Assembly: GCA_021234155.1 (NCBI GenBank)
Contig: JAJEKV010000054.1
Location: 8,202,655 to 8,266,654, forward strand
From: Isoetes taiwanensis
Taxonomy: Eukaryota > Streptophyta > Lycopodiopsida > Isoetales > Isoetaceae
Length of the DNA stretch: 64,000 nucleotides
Direction of reading: 5' to 3'
In this document: positions 21,141 through 33,597 of the stretch, in pieces
Layout of the letters: each line of letters starts with the position of its first letter
How positions within the stretch are numbered: the first letter of the stretch is position 1
Notes under the pieces: model-generated
Database searches by the model: none
The model's input: the letters and a program-made list of their open reading frames with translations, nothing else
What the model was told of the DNA's origin: nothing
Position numbers and translations under genes: made by a program

Positions 21141-24100
21141 ATGTGATTAACATAATTACCTTAACGTAATATTTATGAATTAACGTTATCATAGCATCGG
21201 ATACATTACAATTATATTTACTCTAAGCTTTACAATATTTAATTACTTTTAGATCGCGATTATTTAAGCAATAACCCTGATTTTAGACCTATTGTTACAT
21301 AGAGAAGGTTTTAGTTATCATACACAAGAATTAGATGTGCTTCTTATTCTCTTCCTTGGGTCTTGCATTACCCTTGGAAGTATATCCCTAAGATGCGCTT
21401 AAGTATATCCGAATTCTATTTTCTATTTATATTTATAAGGACCTCGAGGTCATATAGCTATCCTTGGAAGGAATTGCATCCCTGCGAAGGATTAATTAAC
21501 ATGCTAACTCACATTATCGTTGTTATTTAACTTATTTCCGTATGATACATATACGTACATCAATTTCTATGCAGTTATTAGGATCTATATTTAACTTATC
21601 TATAAGACACATTAAAGCTTATAATACATGCGCACACCTTACCTAAGGCTAGACGCATCCACCCATTGAGCTGGCGTTGAGTAATTTGGAGATGACTTGG
21701 TCGTTGCATTGCTCCCATAGTTTTGCTCCACTTCATTGGTGTAGTTAGCTACTACGTCAGTCTCGCACGTTGAAGGCCTCCTGAGCCTAAGGTATCTATC
21801 TATTTTACGCTCTATTCGCTTCGGCCATTGCCGGAGTGAACTCTATTCTACGGGTCGGTCAATTCGATGCAAGTACGTTCAATCCTGAGATTGAGCCCTC
21901 CCACTTTCTTCGAAAAGAAAATGGTCCTGCACCCCTTCAATGGCGTTGTACACAACGTCATATTTATTCTCTCCCCTTAAGAGGTTATACGCTTCTTATT
22001 TAGCGCATTAATTTACTAGCCTTAGCTGACATATATAACCATCTAAGATGGATATACATATTATGTTATCATTTATTTCAATATAGCTATGGGTTACCTA
22101 CTTAGTTAGAACGATTCTAAACCACAAGGTTTTGTCATCATGACAATTCCTTTTGTCTCAAAAGACTATTTGATTACTATAATTCTTATTTTAGATGTAC
22201 CTTACATGTACTATTCCTTTATATTCTAGAGATTCCCCCTTTCTTAGTTATTTAAACTCTTGGAATATTCCTACCAATCGAATTGATGTCATCGTAACAA
22301 GTTGGCCGGACTTGTTAGATTACTTCTTTTCTTTCGGTTGGATTATTCTTTTGGAGGTACTAGATTTATACATGGTCAACAATTATCCTAGTAATGATTC
22401 CTTCTTAGCGAGGTGATCAATCTCACCAAGTGGTTTCAATACGTTGGATGTCTGTTAACAATCGTGTATAATTTTAGTTACTCCCATGCGTTTCCTTCCC
22501 AATCCTTGATGCTTAGCTCAATATTGGGGCAATCCTTTCAGCGAGAATATCCGGCAATGCCTTCTAATCCCAATATGGATGTTGCCGTCCGTACATTTAA
22601 CCTACTAGGCCCCATGGCCTTAGATTCCTGAGCTTGCTAGAAGCTCGTCCACTCGTTGCCTGCTTGAAGTAGCAAGGTACGTTCTTCCGAGTCGCTCGAT
22701 ACCTCGGTCTCCTTGACGGTGGCTCCTCTTGATGTAGAGGTTGACTTTGTTCGTTTAGACGCCTCTCCTTGCTGGTCTTTGATGGTGTAGTTGGTCACTT
22801 GAAATCTTCCATGCCGCTTTTCAAAAGCCTGAAGGTGGCGCCGTTGAAAAAGATCTTTCATCTTGAACTCTTTGTCTTGGCAGCTAAAGGACGACTCTAT
22901 ATCCGATATTGTTTCCTCGACTCCATCGACGTCTCATACATCGAGTCCTCTTGTCGTTATCGCGTTGCCCGAAGAGTGTTGAAGATGTTGATTGCTTCAC
23001 CCCTGCAAATTGCCTGACATCTCTTCGTTTGATTTGTTACGCTATGGGAGGGAAGAAATAACAAGGGAACTATATATGCAAAGCATATAGCTTACATAAT
23101 TACAATTACTAATAGAGCTAGAGCTATTAAGTCCCCCTTGTGCCTCCCTTCGAGTTGCACACCTACTCTTTGGTAATGTCATCAGTGTTCCTCCTGGTGG
23201 CTTGGTGTTGACGATCTATATCCTCCTATTTGTACGTCAGCTCGTATTCCGGGGTACTTGTTGATATACTTGGGCCCTCCGATGTTTGTCGGCTATGGCA
23301 CAACATGCTTTGCATCACATTCTAACTAAAGGTGTGCTGGTCGTTGATGCTTCGACATTTCGGTCTGCCTCCTGATTCTGTTCTCGGGCTGTAATTGTTC
23401 CCCCCTTGAAGCTATTTGGAGGCGTCTCTTGAGGCTATGCGCGCTTCCTTTGGCTATACTCCTCTGGAGTTGTTCTCTTCTGCAGTTGTTCTTTGAATCG
23501 TCCATCATTGGTTCACCTAAGTTGCATGCAAGTCCCCGTGCAAGTTATCGCCTCGCCTCGGCTCACCTAATTGCTTCTCCATCGAGCTTCCAATCTTCCT
23601 TGTTTGATCCCCTCAGTCACATGGCTTGGACATTGTCACGTTCCTCAGTGCTATGCTATCTTCTTGTCTTGAGGTACCCTCCGGTGGTTTTGATTGTGCC
23701 CGTCAGTTTTGATCCTCCTGTTGCCTCTAGGGAGCTCGTGGAAGAAGTCGGTTGCTAGCACTTCTCCAGCTTTTAGTTCCTGACCTTTGTCCCTCTGTGT
23801 AGTGTGTCGTTGCAAGGTTGCCGATGTGCGGTGCCATTGATCGGTTGATCTCCTGGCTATTGCAGTCGGGCGTTCTTGAATGTCTTCGAAGCTCTGAGAT
23901 CGTGATCGGTAGGCAGGCATTGTCATTCCTCCGTATGTTGAATTTCTGAGTGCGACTCCTGTTGCTTGGGCTTTGCTTCATTCCAAGGTGCCTCTCATGT
24001 GCCTGGAAGTGTGGTAATCTCCATTGCCCCTACCATGGCTCCTTCTAGTCGCCTTTGGTGACTTGTACCTGCTGGCTAGGTCGTCTCTTCCGTCCCTTGG

Positions 24101-25343
24101 ATCCTATCCATTCGAGTCTCGCACTCCTTGGCTGACGTAGTAAAGTCGTCCTTCCTTTGCTTTCTATACGCTCCTGTGTCGCCATGACTTCTCTCCTCGA
24201 CGGAAGATTATGCCCTCTGGCCCTAGCTCGTGATGCTAACGTGGCATTGCTGTCTAACTGCATTTTGCTGCCTTGCGTTCTTCCATTTGAAACTCATGTG
24301 CGTCGAGCTGGTGAAGGCGTCGAGATCGTCTTTCTGATGTGAGCTCGTGGACGTGGTAGCCGGGAGGTTGACATCTAGAAGATTCTTGATGGGGTTGGTT
24401 ACCGAATATTCTTCCCATTTGATGAAGATTGATGATAGGCCGGTGGTGTCCTATTCTACTCTTTTGTCGGTTGAGGTGTTTGTCGTTGTGCTTCCCTCTC
24501 TTGGGTCTGCCTTTTCAATCTCCTCTCCTTATCTCGCTCAGACATCGTACCGGGACCTTGATGTCTTCAAGGAGTTGCGCCTTTAGCTCTTCTGTGGCTC
24601 TGGCCCCGTCCTTCGAAAGTAACGCTCGTATATCCTAGAGTCTAAGGGTCTACTTGAAGGGCTCTCCTACAATATTTTGGGCTCTATAAGCAAGCAAGAT
24701 GGTTCGAGAGCAAAGCATTCTTTGGAGACATGTCTATAATCTCCAAGTCTATGGACATTAGGACGTGTGGTATGGTATGACGTGAGGGTTGTTTTGTAAA
24801 ACCTCCATGATGTTTGAGGCATACTCTAAGGTCCTAGCAAAGTTGGTTTGGGGGAGTCCAATCTCTACACATGGAGTGACTTGGGCAGCTCTAGACTCTA
24901 CCTCCTTTCTAGGTATCCTGGCAATAGGGAGTGTCAATGTGGCGGCTGTATAGGTCAAACTCTATTAGAAGGACACAAAATTAGGTCAAGGTTTATGCCT
25001 TTGGCATGAGCAGAGGTGATGTACCAACAGTTGGACTTGGGTTGCTATGCTGAGGTCTAGATGACTATAACAAAGGGGTGTTCTTGGGCACTTCTGTCTA
25101 GGAGTAAGGCATCAGCTTTGAGCCGAGGCAATACTTGTGAGGTACTACTGGGGTATGCTTCTATTTACAAACAAACCACAGTTTGGAAAAACAATTCAAG
25201 GGTTTAAGCAATTTTGGTCATTTTGAGCTGGGGTTTGACATTTCTAGCCTATGGATTCTAGGCTATCTAACGGTCCTATTGCAACAAATTTCAGACGATT
25301 TGGAGCTCTGTAGCTCAAGTTATGGGGTTTGAAAAATCGGACG
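21141..25343 (-). other. Interior of element B, no recognisable coding region
   Basis: Only short frames on either strand. The minus strand between 24640 and 22640 is Arg/Gln/Ser-rich in several frames (for example KDLFQRRHLQAFEKRHGRFQ at 22850) and could be a ruined gag or ORF1, but no zinc knuckle, protease DSG, RT YxDD, integrase or H3 motif could be found. Confidence 0.5.
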
Positions 25344-26450
25344 CCTCTAAGAGTGCGCGAGGGGGGTGTTAGGTTGGGACCTAAGTGGCCTCTGGCGCAC
25401 TCTTGGAGGTGTTGGTCTATCTATGCCTAATGGATGCCAAGAACCAGCTGGAAGGGGTAAATTTCTATTAATTTTCTTCCTAAATGCAAGTTTCTTTGTT
25501 TATTTACTACGTTTGGAGCAAGTAGGGCTAATCAAGGGCCCAGTTGGCTGGATCACTCTAAGAGTGCGCGAGGAGGGGGTTAGGTTGGGACCTAACTATG
25601 CTCTGGCGCACTCTTGGAGGTGTTTGGCCAAAATGTCGCATTTGCTTCAGATCTAATACTGTACCTAATGAAATACACATTTCTAAACGACTATATATCT
25701 TTATTATTCAAAATTTTCATACACTACATATAAGCCTGTCAGTTACAAAAAGCAGCTTGTGTTCTATTTATCTGTCCTCTTGATGTACTTCGCCAGTCTC
25801 ATGTCTTTCGGTGTCTTTTGCGTGGAGCGTGCACGCCAATGAGTCTTCAAGTGTTGCACGACCTCCATCTCTGCCTTGCTTAATTTCTTGGTTTGTTGAT
25901 GAAATCCTCCATATCTCGAATCGAAGCTAGGTCTTCTTCAACTATTTTCTCTCGAACCCCTCTAAGCATGCGCGAGGAGGGTGTTAGGTCCAGACCTAAC
26001 TATGCCCTGGCGCACCCTTAGAGGTGTTGTCCCTTTCCGCTCTAAACTTATCCAATTTACACAATTTAACATGCGATTCCCACTAATTTAATCATTCCAA
26101 ACAAGATTCTATTATTACCTTTACCATTTGAGTAAGTTATGATCAATTTTTGAGGTCACTTTTAGGGATGCCTCTAAGAGTGCGCGAGGAGGGGGTTAGG
26201 TCGGGACCTAACTATACTCTGGCGCACTCTTGGAGACATTGTTCCAAAAGTGACTTGTACTTAATGGTTTTCGATGTTTTAACATATAATTCTAGCTATT
26301 TCGAGCTTTTTGATTGGGATTTCATCTTTTATTTTATCATTTGGAGTTCCTAAGGCCAAGTTCTAGGGTTCGTATGGGGTGACTACTCTAAGAGTGCGCG
26401 AGAGGGCCATTAAGTCTGAACCTAACATGCTCCAGGCGCACTCTTGGAGT
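25344..26450. repeat. Five two-tier stem-loop modules in the leader of element B
   Basis: Copies at 25344-25409, 25556-25620, 25959-26024, 26171-26235 and 26385-26450. Each is about 66 bp: an outer stem (CTCTAAGAGTGCGCG with GGCGCACTCTTGGAG) enclosing an inner hairpin (GTTAGGT ... ACCTAAC). The spacers of 135-340 bp between them are unrelated to each other. They lie between the PBS and the interior, the same place as the modules in A and C. Confidence 0.9.
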
Positions 26451-26692
26451 CATTGGCCTAAAGTGCTTGAAATTTAGTAGGCTCTCTTAAGTGCTTTTCG
26501 TCTGTTTGTTCTATCTTACCTATGTTCTCTAATTATCCTAATCCTAGATAATTACTAACTCTACCCTGGGAAGAAAAAATTTTCCCGCTACTCGAGGTTT
26601 GTGCTTGGGCTTTTACCTCCAAGACTGAATGTCTAGATGAGTTAGTTCCTATAGGGTTTTCGGCGTGCTTTCGATCCAGTCCGCCAAGATCG

Positions 26693-26704
26693 AGCTCGAT
26701 ACCA
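26693..26704 (-). promoter_or_regulatory. Primer binding site of element B
   Basis: Minus strand TGGTATCGAGCT, one spacer base from the LTR end. It matches the initiator-Met site TGGTATCAGAGC except for one missing A, exactly as in element C. Confidence 0.8.
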
Positions 26705-26705
26705 T

Positions 26706-28271
26706 TATGACGACCCGGCTCATATCACGATGCCCCCGATCGTATACAAACTGGAGATCATCCCTCAAACCAGCATCTTCTGACATGAGGCCATCCACCT
26801 AACATCGGGCCCTTGATGGTGGCCAAGAACCCGCGAGGGGAAGAATGGGCGTGTCATTCATCCCTCCCTCCGGGATCGACCTAGCCGCGGAAGCGTAAAC
26901 AAAACATGAGCACATGACATCAATCAACAATAACATACCCACCTCGAAGGGTGGTCCACCATATCACAGTAGCTGCAACAACACATCAGTACATCAATAT
27001 AACATGGGGAAATCCTACCCAGGCTCAGACTCATGGGAAAAGACTGACGGCTTGGGGTCTCCAGATAGCAATGCAGACAGAATTCATGGCAAATGGATTT
27101 GGCTGGCATAGGAACATGGTCGTTGGGTAGTCCACTCCATCCGCCCCTCCTGTGCATACTTTGCAGATAGGCTGAAAAGTATTGGAGCCTGACCGTAGCC
27201 TGCCGGGTGAATAACCAGAGGGGCTACTACTACTGGGTTGCATCTCCCCAGTCCCGATGAGGCAGGAGGAGATCACTCCCCTCCAGGAGGTTCATGCCAA
27301 TCACAGGCAAGCTAGAGAGCCACTGCTCGTATTCGACTTCAACTCACCGGAAGGTGGCGCGATCACCCCACGAAAGTGTCGAGCCCATACCCGGCCTCAC
27401 GCAGCGATTGCGGTATTAGGCCTAGCTCCACGGCGTTCCGGCCCCGCCGCAGCGCCAGTGGGATCAACCGTGATTAGACAAGCCCTCCCTTGTCAGCCGG
27501 TCTAGCTCCGCCACCCATAGCCAGGCGGGCTCTTATGCACAGGCCGCATTAATTGGGAATTAATGGGCTAAAACTAGGATCATCCAACTACTTGGGCTCT
27601 GGGTCTCTACCCCCCTTCCCAATACACAAGAGTGGCATAGAATGTCAAAACAACATCACAATGTAACTGAAATAATAGAATACATCTATTCTAATCTACC
27701 TAATCATACATGGTTAGGTTCCTTTGTTAGTTCCTATTATTCTTAGGTCGTGAGGGGTAAGCCTATAGCTAAGAATGAATACTAATCCTATGGAATGAGG
27801 CCTGAGAACTCGGATTTAACTATCAGATCAACCATTAACCCGCTTCTTGGCTGGCTCCCACTCTTCTGAAGGCGTCCATGCTGCTGGATCTCGAGACTGC
27901 TGGTCCTGGATCGAGCTGCAACCTATGAATTCCGATTCCTCTGCTACTCTTCAGGCGAAATGGCGCACAAAGCTGCTGCAATCCGACCTATAGGGGCTGG
28001 AAACCGAAAGGGTTTCCCTTTTAGGGTTTATGCCCCTTTATGCCCACGAATTTAGGGCTGGGCCCTTTTGGTCAATGGGTCATTGCCACGTGGCAAGAAG
28101 GGATTACATTCACATGTTGCTTTAACATGTGCAATATAATGGTTCACAAGGTCGTACCCTAGGGTACTACCCTTTACGGTCGTCGTGTACATGTCGTCTG
28201 AGTCGACATGTACTAGTGACGTGTAAGTATAATATACGTATTCATACCGTATGTTATGCTGGAACGTCACA
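26706..28271 (-). repeat. 5' LTR of element B
   Basis: 1566 bp. The PBS-proximal end has one change (TATGACG on plus for TGTGACG); the outer end is intact (CGTCACA). Paired with 18349-19917. Confidence 0.95.
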
Positions 28272-28276
28272 TCTGA
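28272..28276. repeat. Right target-site duplication of element B (TCTGA)
   Basis: Matches 18344-18348. Confidence 0.95.
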
Positions 28277-28574
28277 TCAGGGGAAAAAGCCAGTTAGGGA
28301 AAATAACATAGATGATGTTACAACTTGTTCTGCTTCTCAGACTTCGGCTCTTCCATTAGGATGCAGCAATGCAAGCAAACCTGTAAGGCAAGTACCTCTC
28401 TTCCATAACTCTAATGATGTTGCTTCTAAAGAGGATGTCCTTAATTTGTTTGAATTTATTCCTGGTGGTTGCTCTGATACTGAATGTGATAGTGATAAAG
28501 AGAATTGGAGAAAAGATAATTTTCTGACAACTAGCTCTGTGGCCAATAACAAAAAGAGGGATCAAAAATCTTAA
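28277..28574 (+). pseudogene. LINE ORF1, right fragment
   Basis: Continues the ORF1 interrupted at 18343. The product is Ser/Asp/Asn-rich with an acidic segment (GGCSDTECDSDKENWRKDN) and a basic end (NNKKRDQKS) before the stop at 28574. ORF2 starts 145 bp downstream. No enzyme motif; nucleic-acid binding is assumed only from its position. Confidence 0.55.
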
Positions 28575-28718
28575 AAAAAAAAACTTTTGCTAAGACTGAT
28601 CTTTTATCTTATCTTCATAAAACTCCTGCAGGAAATACCAGAAGTAAAAAGAATAGGAAAAACAAATAATTTGTTTTCCATCCCCATTTGTTAGTTCCTC
28701 TGTTATTCTTTACCATGA

Positions 28719-31700
28719 AAATTATTACTTGGAATGTTAGGGGGATGAAAGGCCCAATTAAGAGAAGAAGAATCATTTCTCGGCTTAGACATTACAAAGC
28801 TGATATTATTTGACTTCAAAAAACCAAGCTTCCTAAGTTTGAGAGCTCAAGTCTCTCTGATTGGATCTACCTGGGAGCTTCATCTGTTTGGTTTGAGTCC
28901 TCTGGAACTAGTGGGGGATTGATTATGATATGGAAATCTTTGACTCAGATCTCTTACTACAACAGTCCTAGTAACTGGTGGCAAGCTGTTACTTTTTCCA
29001 TAAACAATTCCAATTTTGGAGTTCTTAATATTTATGCTCCCACAAACCCAAAGGACAGGGAATCTTTATGGCCTGAGATTAATTCTTGGATGTCCTCTCA
29101 GCCTTCTATGGACTGGATTGTCTCTGGAAACTTTAATAATACCCCTAATTGGGATATGAAATTGGGAAATAGAATCAACATGTCTACCATTGAGAGAACA
29201 AATTGGAATAGTTTGATCTCGGATTCTAATTTGATATATGTCCCCTCCTCAACTGCAAATTACACCTGGTCAAACAAACAAAAAAACTCTAATAGAGTAT
29301 ACTGTGCTCTTGACAGGTTTTATATATCTAATTCTACCAGCTCTTTTTGGGATAATTGTTATGTTGTTAGTGATGAGTCTACCTCTATATCTGATCACCA
29401 ACCCCAATTCCTCCATACTAGTCATTTGATGAGCCTTCCTAAAGATGGGAATATTCCCTTTAAGCTCAATTGCTCTTTGCTTTTCAATGACCGTTTCTGT
29501 GTGGATTTTAAGAATTTCTATCAAACCCTGAAAAATGGGCATAATGTTGTGCTCAACACTAATGGTCCTTCCTCTATGAAAGACTTTTATTCCAGAATTA
29601 AGCAAATCAAATGATGGATTAAAAATTGGTCTCATACTAATTACAAAGAGAGAAACAAGCAGAAAAATATTTATCTTGCTCAAATGAGAGATATGAGATC
29701 TCTGCTCCAGCTTGATCCCTATAATGTCAATCTCCAAATTGGTGAGGAAATCTTGGAAAAGAAAATTAAATCTATTGAGGAGATTGAGGCCAAAAGCTAT
29801 GCCATTAAATGCAAAATTAAATATAACAGGGAGATGGACCTTGGGAGCTCGAAATTTTTTTACAGAACTGCCAAGGATAGATTGCTTAATAATTCCATTA
29901 TTCAAGTTCTATCTGAGAATGGTACAAATATTGAGACTCCCAGTGAGATTAGAAATTCTTCCAGGAGAAATATGCTTCTCTTTTCAGTGCAATGACACTA
30001 GCATTGACAGTTCTGGAAAGAAAGACAAGTTCATTTCCCTGATTGACCATATCATACCAAATTCTAATAGTCTGATGGAAGACTCGATTGCTGCAATCCC
30101 TTATGAGCAGGAGATTCATAAGGTTCTCATGAGCTTTAGCAAAGGTAAATCCCCTGGACCAGATGGTCTCCCCCCTAAATTCTACATGATTTCTGGGATA
30201 TTCTAAAAGATGATATTATTACAATGGTTCATGGCTTTTGGAATGCTGATCACTTGCACTCCTCCATTTTTGCTGGATTTATTACTCTCATTCCTAAAGT
30301 TGATAAGCCCTTAGCTTTCTCAGATTGGAGGCCTATCTCCTTAACCAATTGCACCTATAAGCTTTGTGCTAAGATTATTGCCAACATGGTCAAGCCTTTC
30401 CTCCAGAAGGTTATCAACATTAAGCAATCTGCCTTCCTGCCTAACCGATTTATTTTGGATAATTATATTGTGGCCATGGAAGGTTTACACTGGAATAAGG
30501 TATCTTTCCAAAATTGTGTTCTGTTAAAGTTGGATTTCAAAAGAGCATTTGACTCTGTTAATTGGGACTTCCTTATGTTTGCCTTGAATAAGATTGGATT
30601 TAATCCCAAAATAATTTCCTTAATTCATGGTCTTAATTCTATGGCTAATTCTGCTGTCTTAATTAATGGCTCTCCAACTAGCTCGAGTTGTCAGACAGGG
30701 CTGTCCCTTAGCTCCCTACTTATTTCACAAGGGCAGTTGATTTTCATCAAGACTCTGGGAATATTAGGGGCCTTAATCTTCCAGACTTGCTTCCAAATAA
30801 CAATGGCAGCCTCATTATATCTCAATATGCAGATGACATATTTGCATTTCTCGATTTCACTATAGACAACATTGCTAAATTCTTGGACATTATTGATCTA
30901 TTCTAGCTGCCTCTGGCATTTACTTAAGCATTTCAAAAAATGTTATTATTGGTGATACTAACCAAAGTAGTCTATGTGATATCAAGATCCTTAACACCAT
31001 GCAAGCCACTAAATTACTTGGGATGCCTTTATCTCTCAATCCTAATCTTAAAGGGCTCTGGGATTCTACTTTGCAGAGAATTAGGAAAAAGTTGGATATC
31101 TATAGGAATAGCTTATCTCTGGCTGGTAGAACTTTAATTGCGAACTCTGTTCTTGCAGCCTCTCACATCTACTTTTCCTCTGCTCTTGTTGCTCCTAAAT
31201 CAATCTACAATGAGCTTGAGAAAATTATTAGAAGCTTCATTTGGATGGGAAAACACTTAGTCAATTGGGACTCTGTCACTCGAGCAAAAACTTGCAGGTT
31301 TGGGCTGCAAAAACTTGGTGGCTTCAAGCATGTGCCTTAGCAGGCAAATTCATCTGGAGAACTTTATCTGGCAATAATTCTATGGCCTCAATTTTTATCA
31401 GACATTGGATCTGTTTATCTTATCCAGAGGGTCATCCATCTGTTAAGCATTGTCTTCCTGACTCTGCTTTCAACATTCTTTATCCTGGTACCAACACCTC
31501 TCCTCTTATGTATAATATGATAAAGGCATGGAATGTTGTGCAGCACTGCTTTGACAATCCTGATATACAGGATCACCATATGTATTCTTAGATCATGGTA
31601 TTATTCAAATCCAAGACTCATATAGAGGTCATATTATTTCCTGGACCAATCTTAGGAGGTTAATTCATGGTACCTCAAGTGATAAAACAATCTTCCTTCA

Positions 31701-32268
31701 TTTTAAGAATACCCTGAAACACTTCACTAATCTAGCTGACTGTGATAATGACCTCACTTGGAAGATTAATGGCAACAAAAGATATAAAGTTAGCTCAGTA
31801 TATGCCATTCTAAACTATAGGGATACTCATGTCAAAGCTAAATACAAATGGTCCATCACAGAGGATGAATGCAAAAGTTTATTTATGAACATATGGAATT
31901 CTTACTGCCCTCCAAAGGTAAATTTCTTTATTTGGTTGATTGCTCATAAAAGTCTTCCAAATCTTGTCTCTCTTTCTCAGAGAATTTCTAATATTCCTCC
32001 AGCTTGTCAATCCAATTGCTCACAGGAGGAAACCTTGCAGCATATTTTTCAATGCCCTAAGATTGCTCAATTCTGGATGTGGTTCTATAATCATTTTAGT
32101 AAATACTTCTGTGTTAACGATCAGGGAAACTTGCTTAGATGTATTCAAAATAATGATGTCTTTGTTAACACTGTTATGTTCACTGCCTTGTGGAATATCT
32201 GGAAAGCAAGAAATAGGATTGTGCATGGTAAAAAGAATGTTTCTATCTTCTGGCAAATTTGGAGATAA
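28719..32268 (+). pseudogene. LINE ORF2: endonuclease, reverse transcriptase, zinc-binding domain
   Basis: Start MKIITWNVRGMKGPIKRRR, the canonical beginning of an L1-type AP endonuclease; a TGA follows within 35 codons. The endonuclease continues in the frame from 28919 (VLNIYAPTNP; the GDFN motif is GNFN, losing the aspartate; SDHQP is kept). RT follows with GKSPGPDGLP, DWRPISLTN, FKRAFDSVNWDFL and the catalytic QYADDIFAF in another frame near 30825. The end carries CPPKVNFFIWLIAHKSL and a Cys/His zinc-binding segment (CSQEETLQHIFQC). At least five frame breaks. It nicked target DNA and primed reverse transcription there; this copy is inactive. Confidence 0.85.
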
Positions 32269-33146
32269 CTATGACAGGAAATGGGATGGAATTGGTACTT
32301 TTAATGGTGTCTTTAATCTCTTTATTTCCCACCTCAATGTTATTCATTCTAATGCTTCTTTTTCTGACAATTTGGATAGAATATCTGGAGTTCTTGAGGG
32401 GAGAGGGCAGGAACAAGTTTGACACTGTTTTGACTTATCATGAAGCAACATTATACAGCAATAGCACAGGAGTTCCTAATATACAGCCTCCAGGGCCTGG
32501 TGCAACATCAGATGAAATCAAACTGTATGAAGTGAGAACAAACAGTAATGAAAGGTCATGGTCAAAGATTTATTGCAGAGAAATCGTGCAGATGTACTGC
32601 GTGTTCAACTTCCTCTTTATGTACCACTATTCCCTAACTGACAGGCAGCTCAGTAGGTATAGAGAATTGTATTCTTCTCACAAGATGTTGGCTGGTCTTT
32701 ATGGTACACTCATTATTCTGATGGGAAAAGAGGACATTCACTATTTACTTATGGAGAATGGTTCAGAACATAACAGGGTTTTATTGGTTCTACAAATGCT
32801 CAATATCAAATCTTCCTCTTGTTTAACTTTTTGCTTCATACTTGGTTGCCAATTTTGTTTATGCAGGATTTATGGAAACATGTGGCTGGCATCAAAATCT
32901 ACTTCGTACATGCTCTATCTTATGCTAATCACATGTTTCATCTTTTACTGAGGAGGCATAAGAGTACCTTGCTTAATTTTGGACATATATACTACTACAT
33001 CGAGCACTGCTTTTAAATTTGGACTTTCAGTGTTCAATTCTGAACATCTACATTGTCATAATTAGTTACAGCTTACTTGACTTAAGTTGTGACTAATGTT
33101 GCTGGCTTTTATTAATTAATGGAAAAAACAACTCCAAAAAAAAAAC
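32269..33146 (+). other. LINE 3' region with a 230-codon overlapping frame
   Basis: After the zinc-binding domain the plus strand has an open frame, 32259-32951, that is hydrophobic at its start and end with a polar middle (PGPGATSDEIKLYEVRTNSN). No family recognised. The stretch ends with TTAATTAATGG and A-rich sequence near 33121-33146, taken as the LINE 3' end. The open frame may be chance or captured sequence. Confidence 0.35.
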
Positions 33147-33592
33147 AAACTATCATTTTCCTGCTCATGTTTATCAATTGTCTCTGATCTTTGTTCCTAA
33201 GAAAGTTTACAGAAAATTACAAAGTATAGTTGGCAGATTCATTAACTGTCGAAGCAATCGAGAATGTTGGACTGCAGTCTCAATGGAAGAAAGGAATTGA
33301 ATTCAATGATTTTTATCGTCTATGAAGATCAATCGAACTATGGGATCTAAAAAAGGAAGCGCATCAAACATATTACTATTTGGATTAAAACCCCCCCTTT
33401 CAAAGGGTTTTCGAAGGAAAAACTCTGGCAATAATAAGAATGCTGACATACTATACAAATATACATCATGAATACTATGGTACATGTTAAAATAATGTCC
33501 GAGGATGTAGCTGAGCCCACATATTCATGATCTCTTGAAGATAAGATCCCAGCAACCATATTGAAGTCGTGCTCAATATCACATACAGTGGC
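33147..33592. other. Unassigned sequence left of Copia 2
   Basis: No gene or repeat recognised. It is contiguous in origin with 38828 onward, since Copia 2 inserted between them. Confidence 0.4.
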
Positions 33593-33597
33593 TGGTT
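33593..33597. repeat. Left target-site duplication of Copia 2 (TGGTT)
   Basis: TGGTT precedes the LTR and recurs at 38823-38827. Confidence 0.8.

Larger units (their letters stand above)
18349..28271 (-). mobile_element. LTR retrotransposon B, non-autonomous-looking, same LTR family as A and C
   Basis: 9923 bp, minus-strand orientation shown by a PBS beside the right LTR and polypurine tract beside the left LTR. LTRs are 1569 and 1566 bp. The leader (right side) has five stem-loop modules; the 3' end (left side) shares a tail with element C, including what was the very end of the integrase-chromodomain ORF. Between them (21141-25343) I find no gag, protease, RT, RNase H or integrase motif on either strand, so B looks like a large non-autonomous derivative relying on relatives for enzymes. 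Confidence 0.9.
18182..33146 (+). mobile_element. L1-type LINE split by element B
   Basis: A plus-strand LINE consisting of an ORF1 tail (18182-18343 continuing at 28277-28574), ORF2 with endonuclease, RT and zinc-binding domains (28719-32268), a 3' region and an A-rich tail near 33137-33146. It is interrupted by element B with the 5-bp duplication TCTGA. The 5' end and most of ORF1 are missing, as is common for LINEs. Confidence 0.8.

Noticed and set aside
22637-24263. Arg/Gln-rich minus frames of element B as an H3-containing ORF1
   Set aside because: No ALREI, LQEAA or KRVT-type H3 motif in any frame; composition alone is not evidence.
25344-26450. CRISPR-like array (repeated palindromes with unique spacers)
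   Set aside because: Spacers vary from 135 to 340 bp, repeats are 66 bp, the setting is a plant LTR retrotransposon and no cas genes exist.
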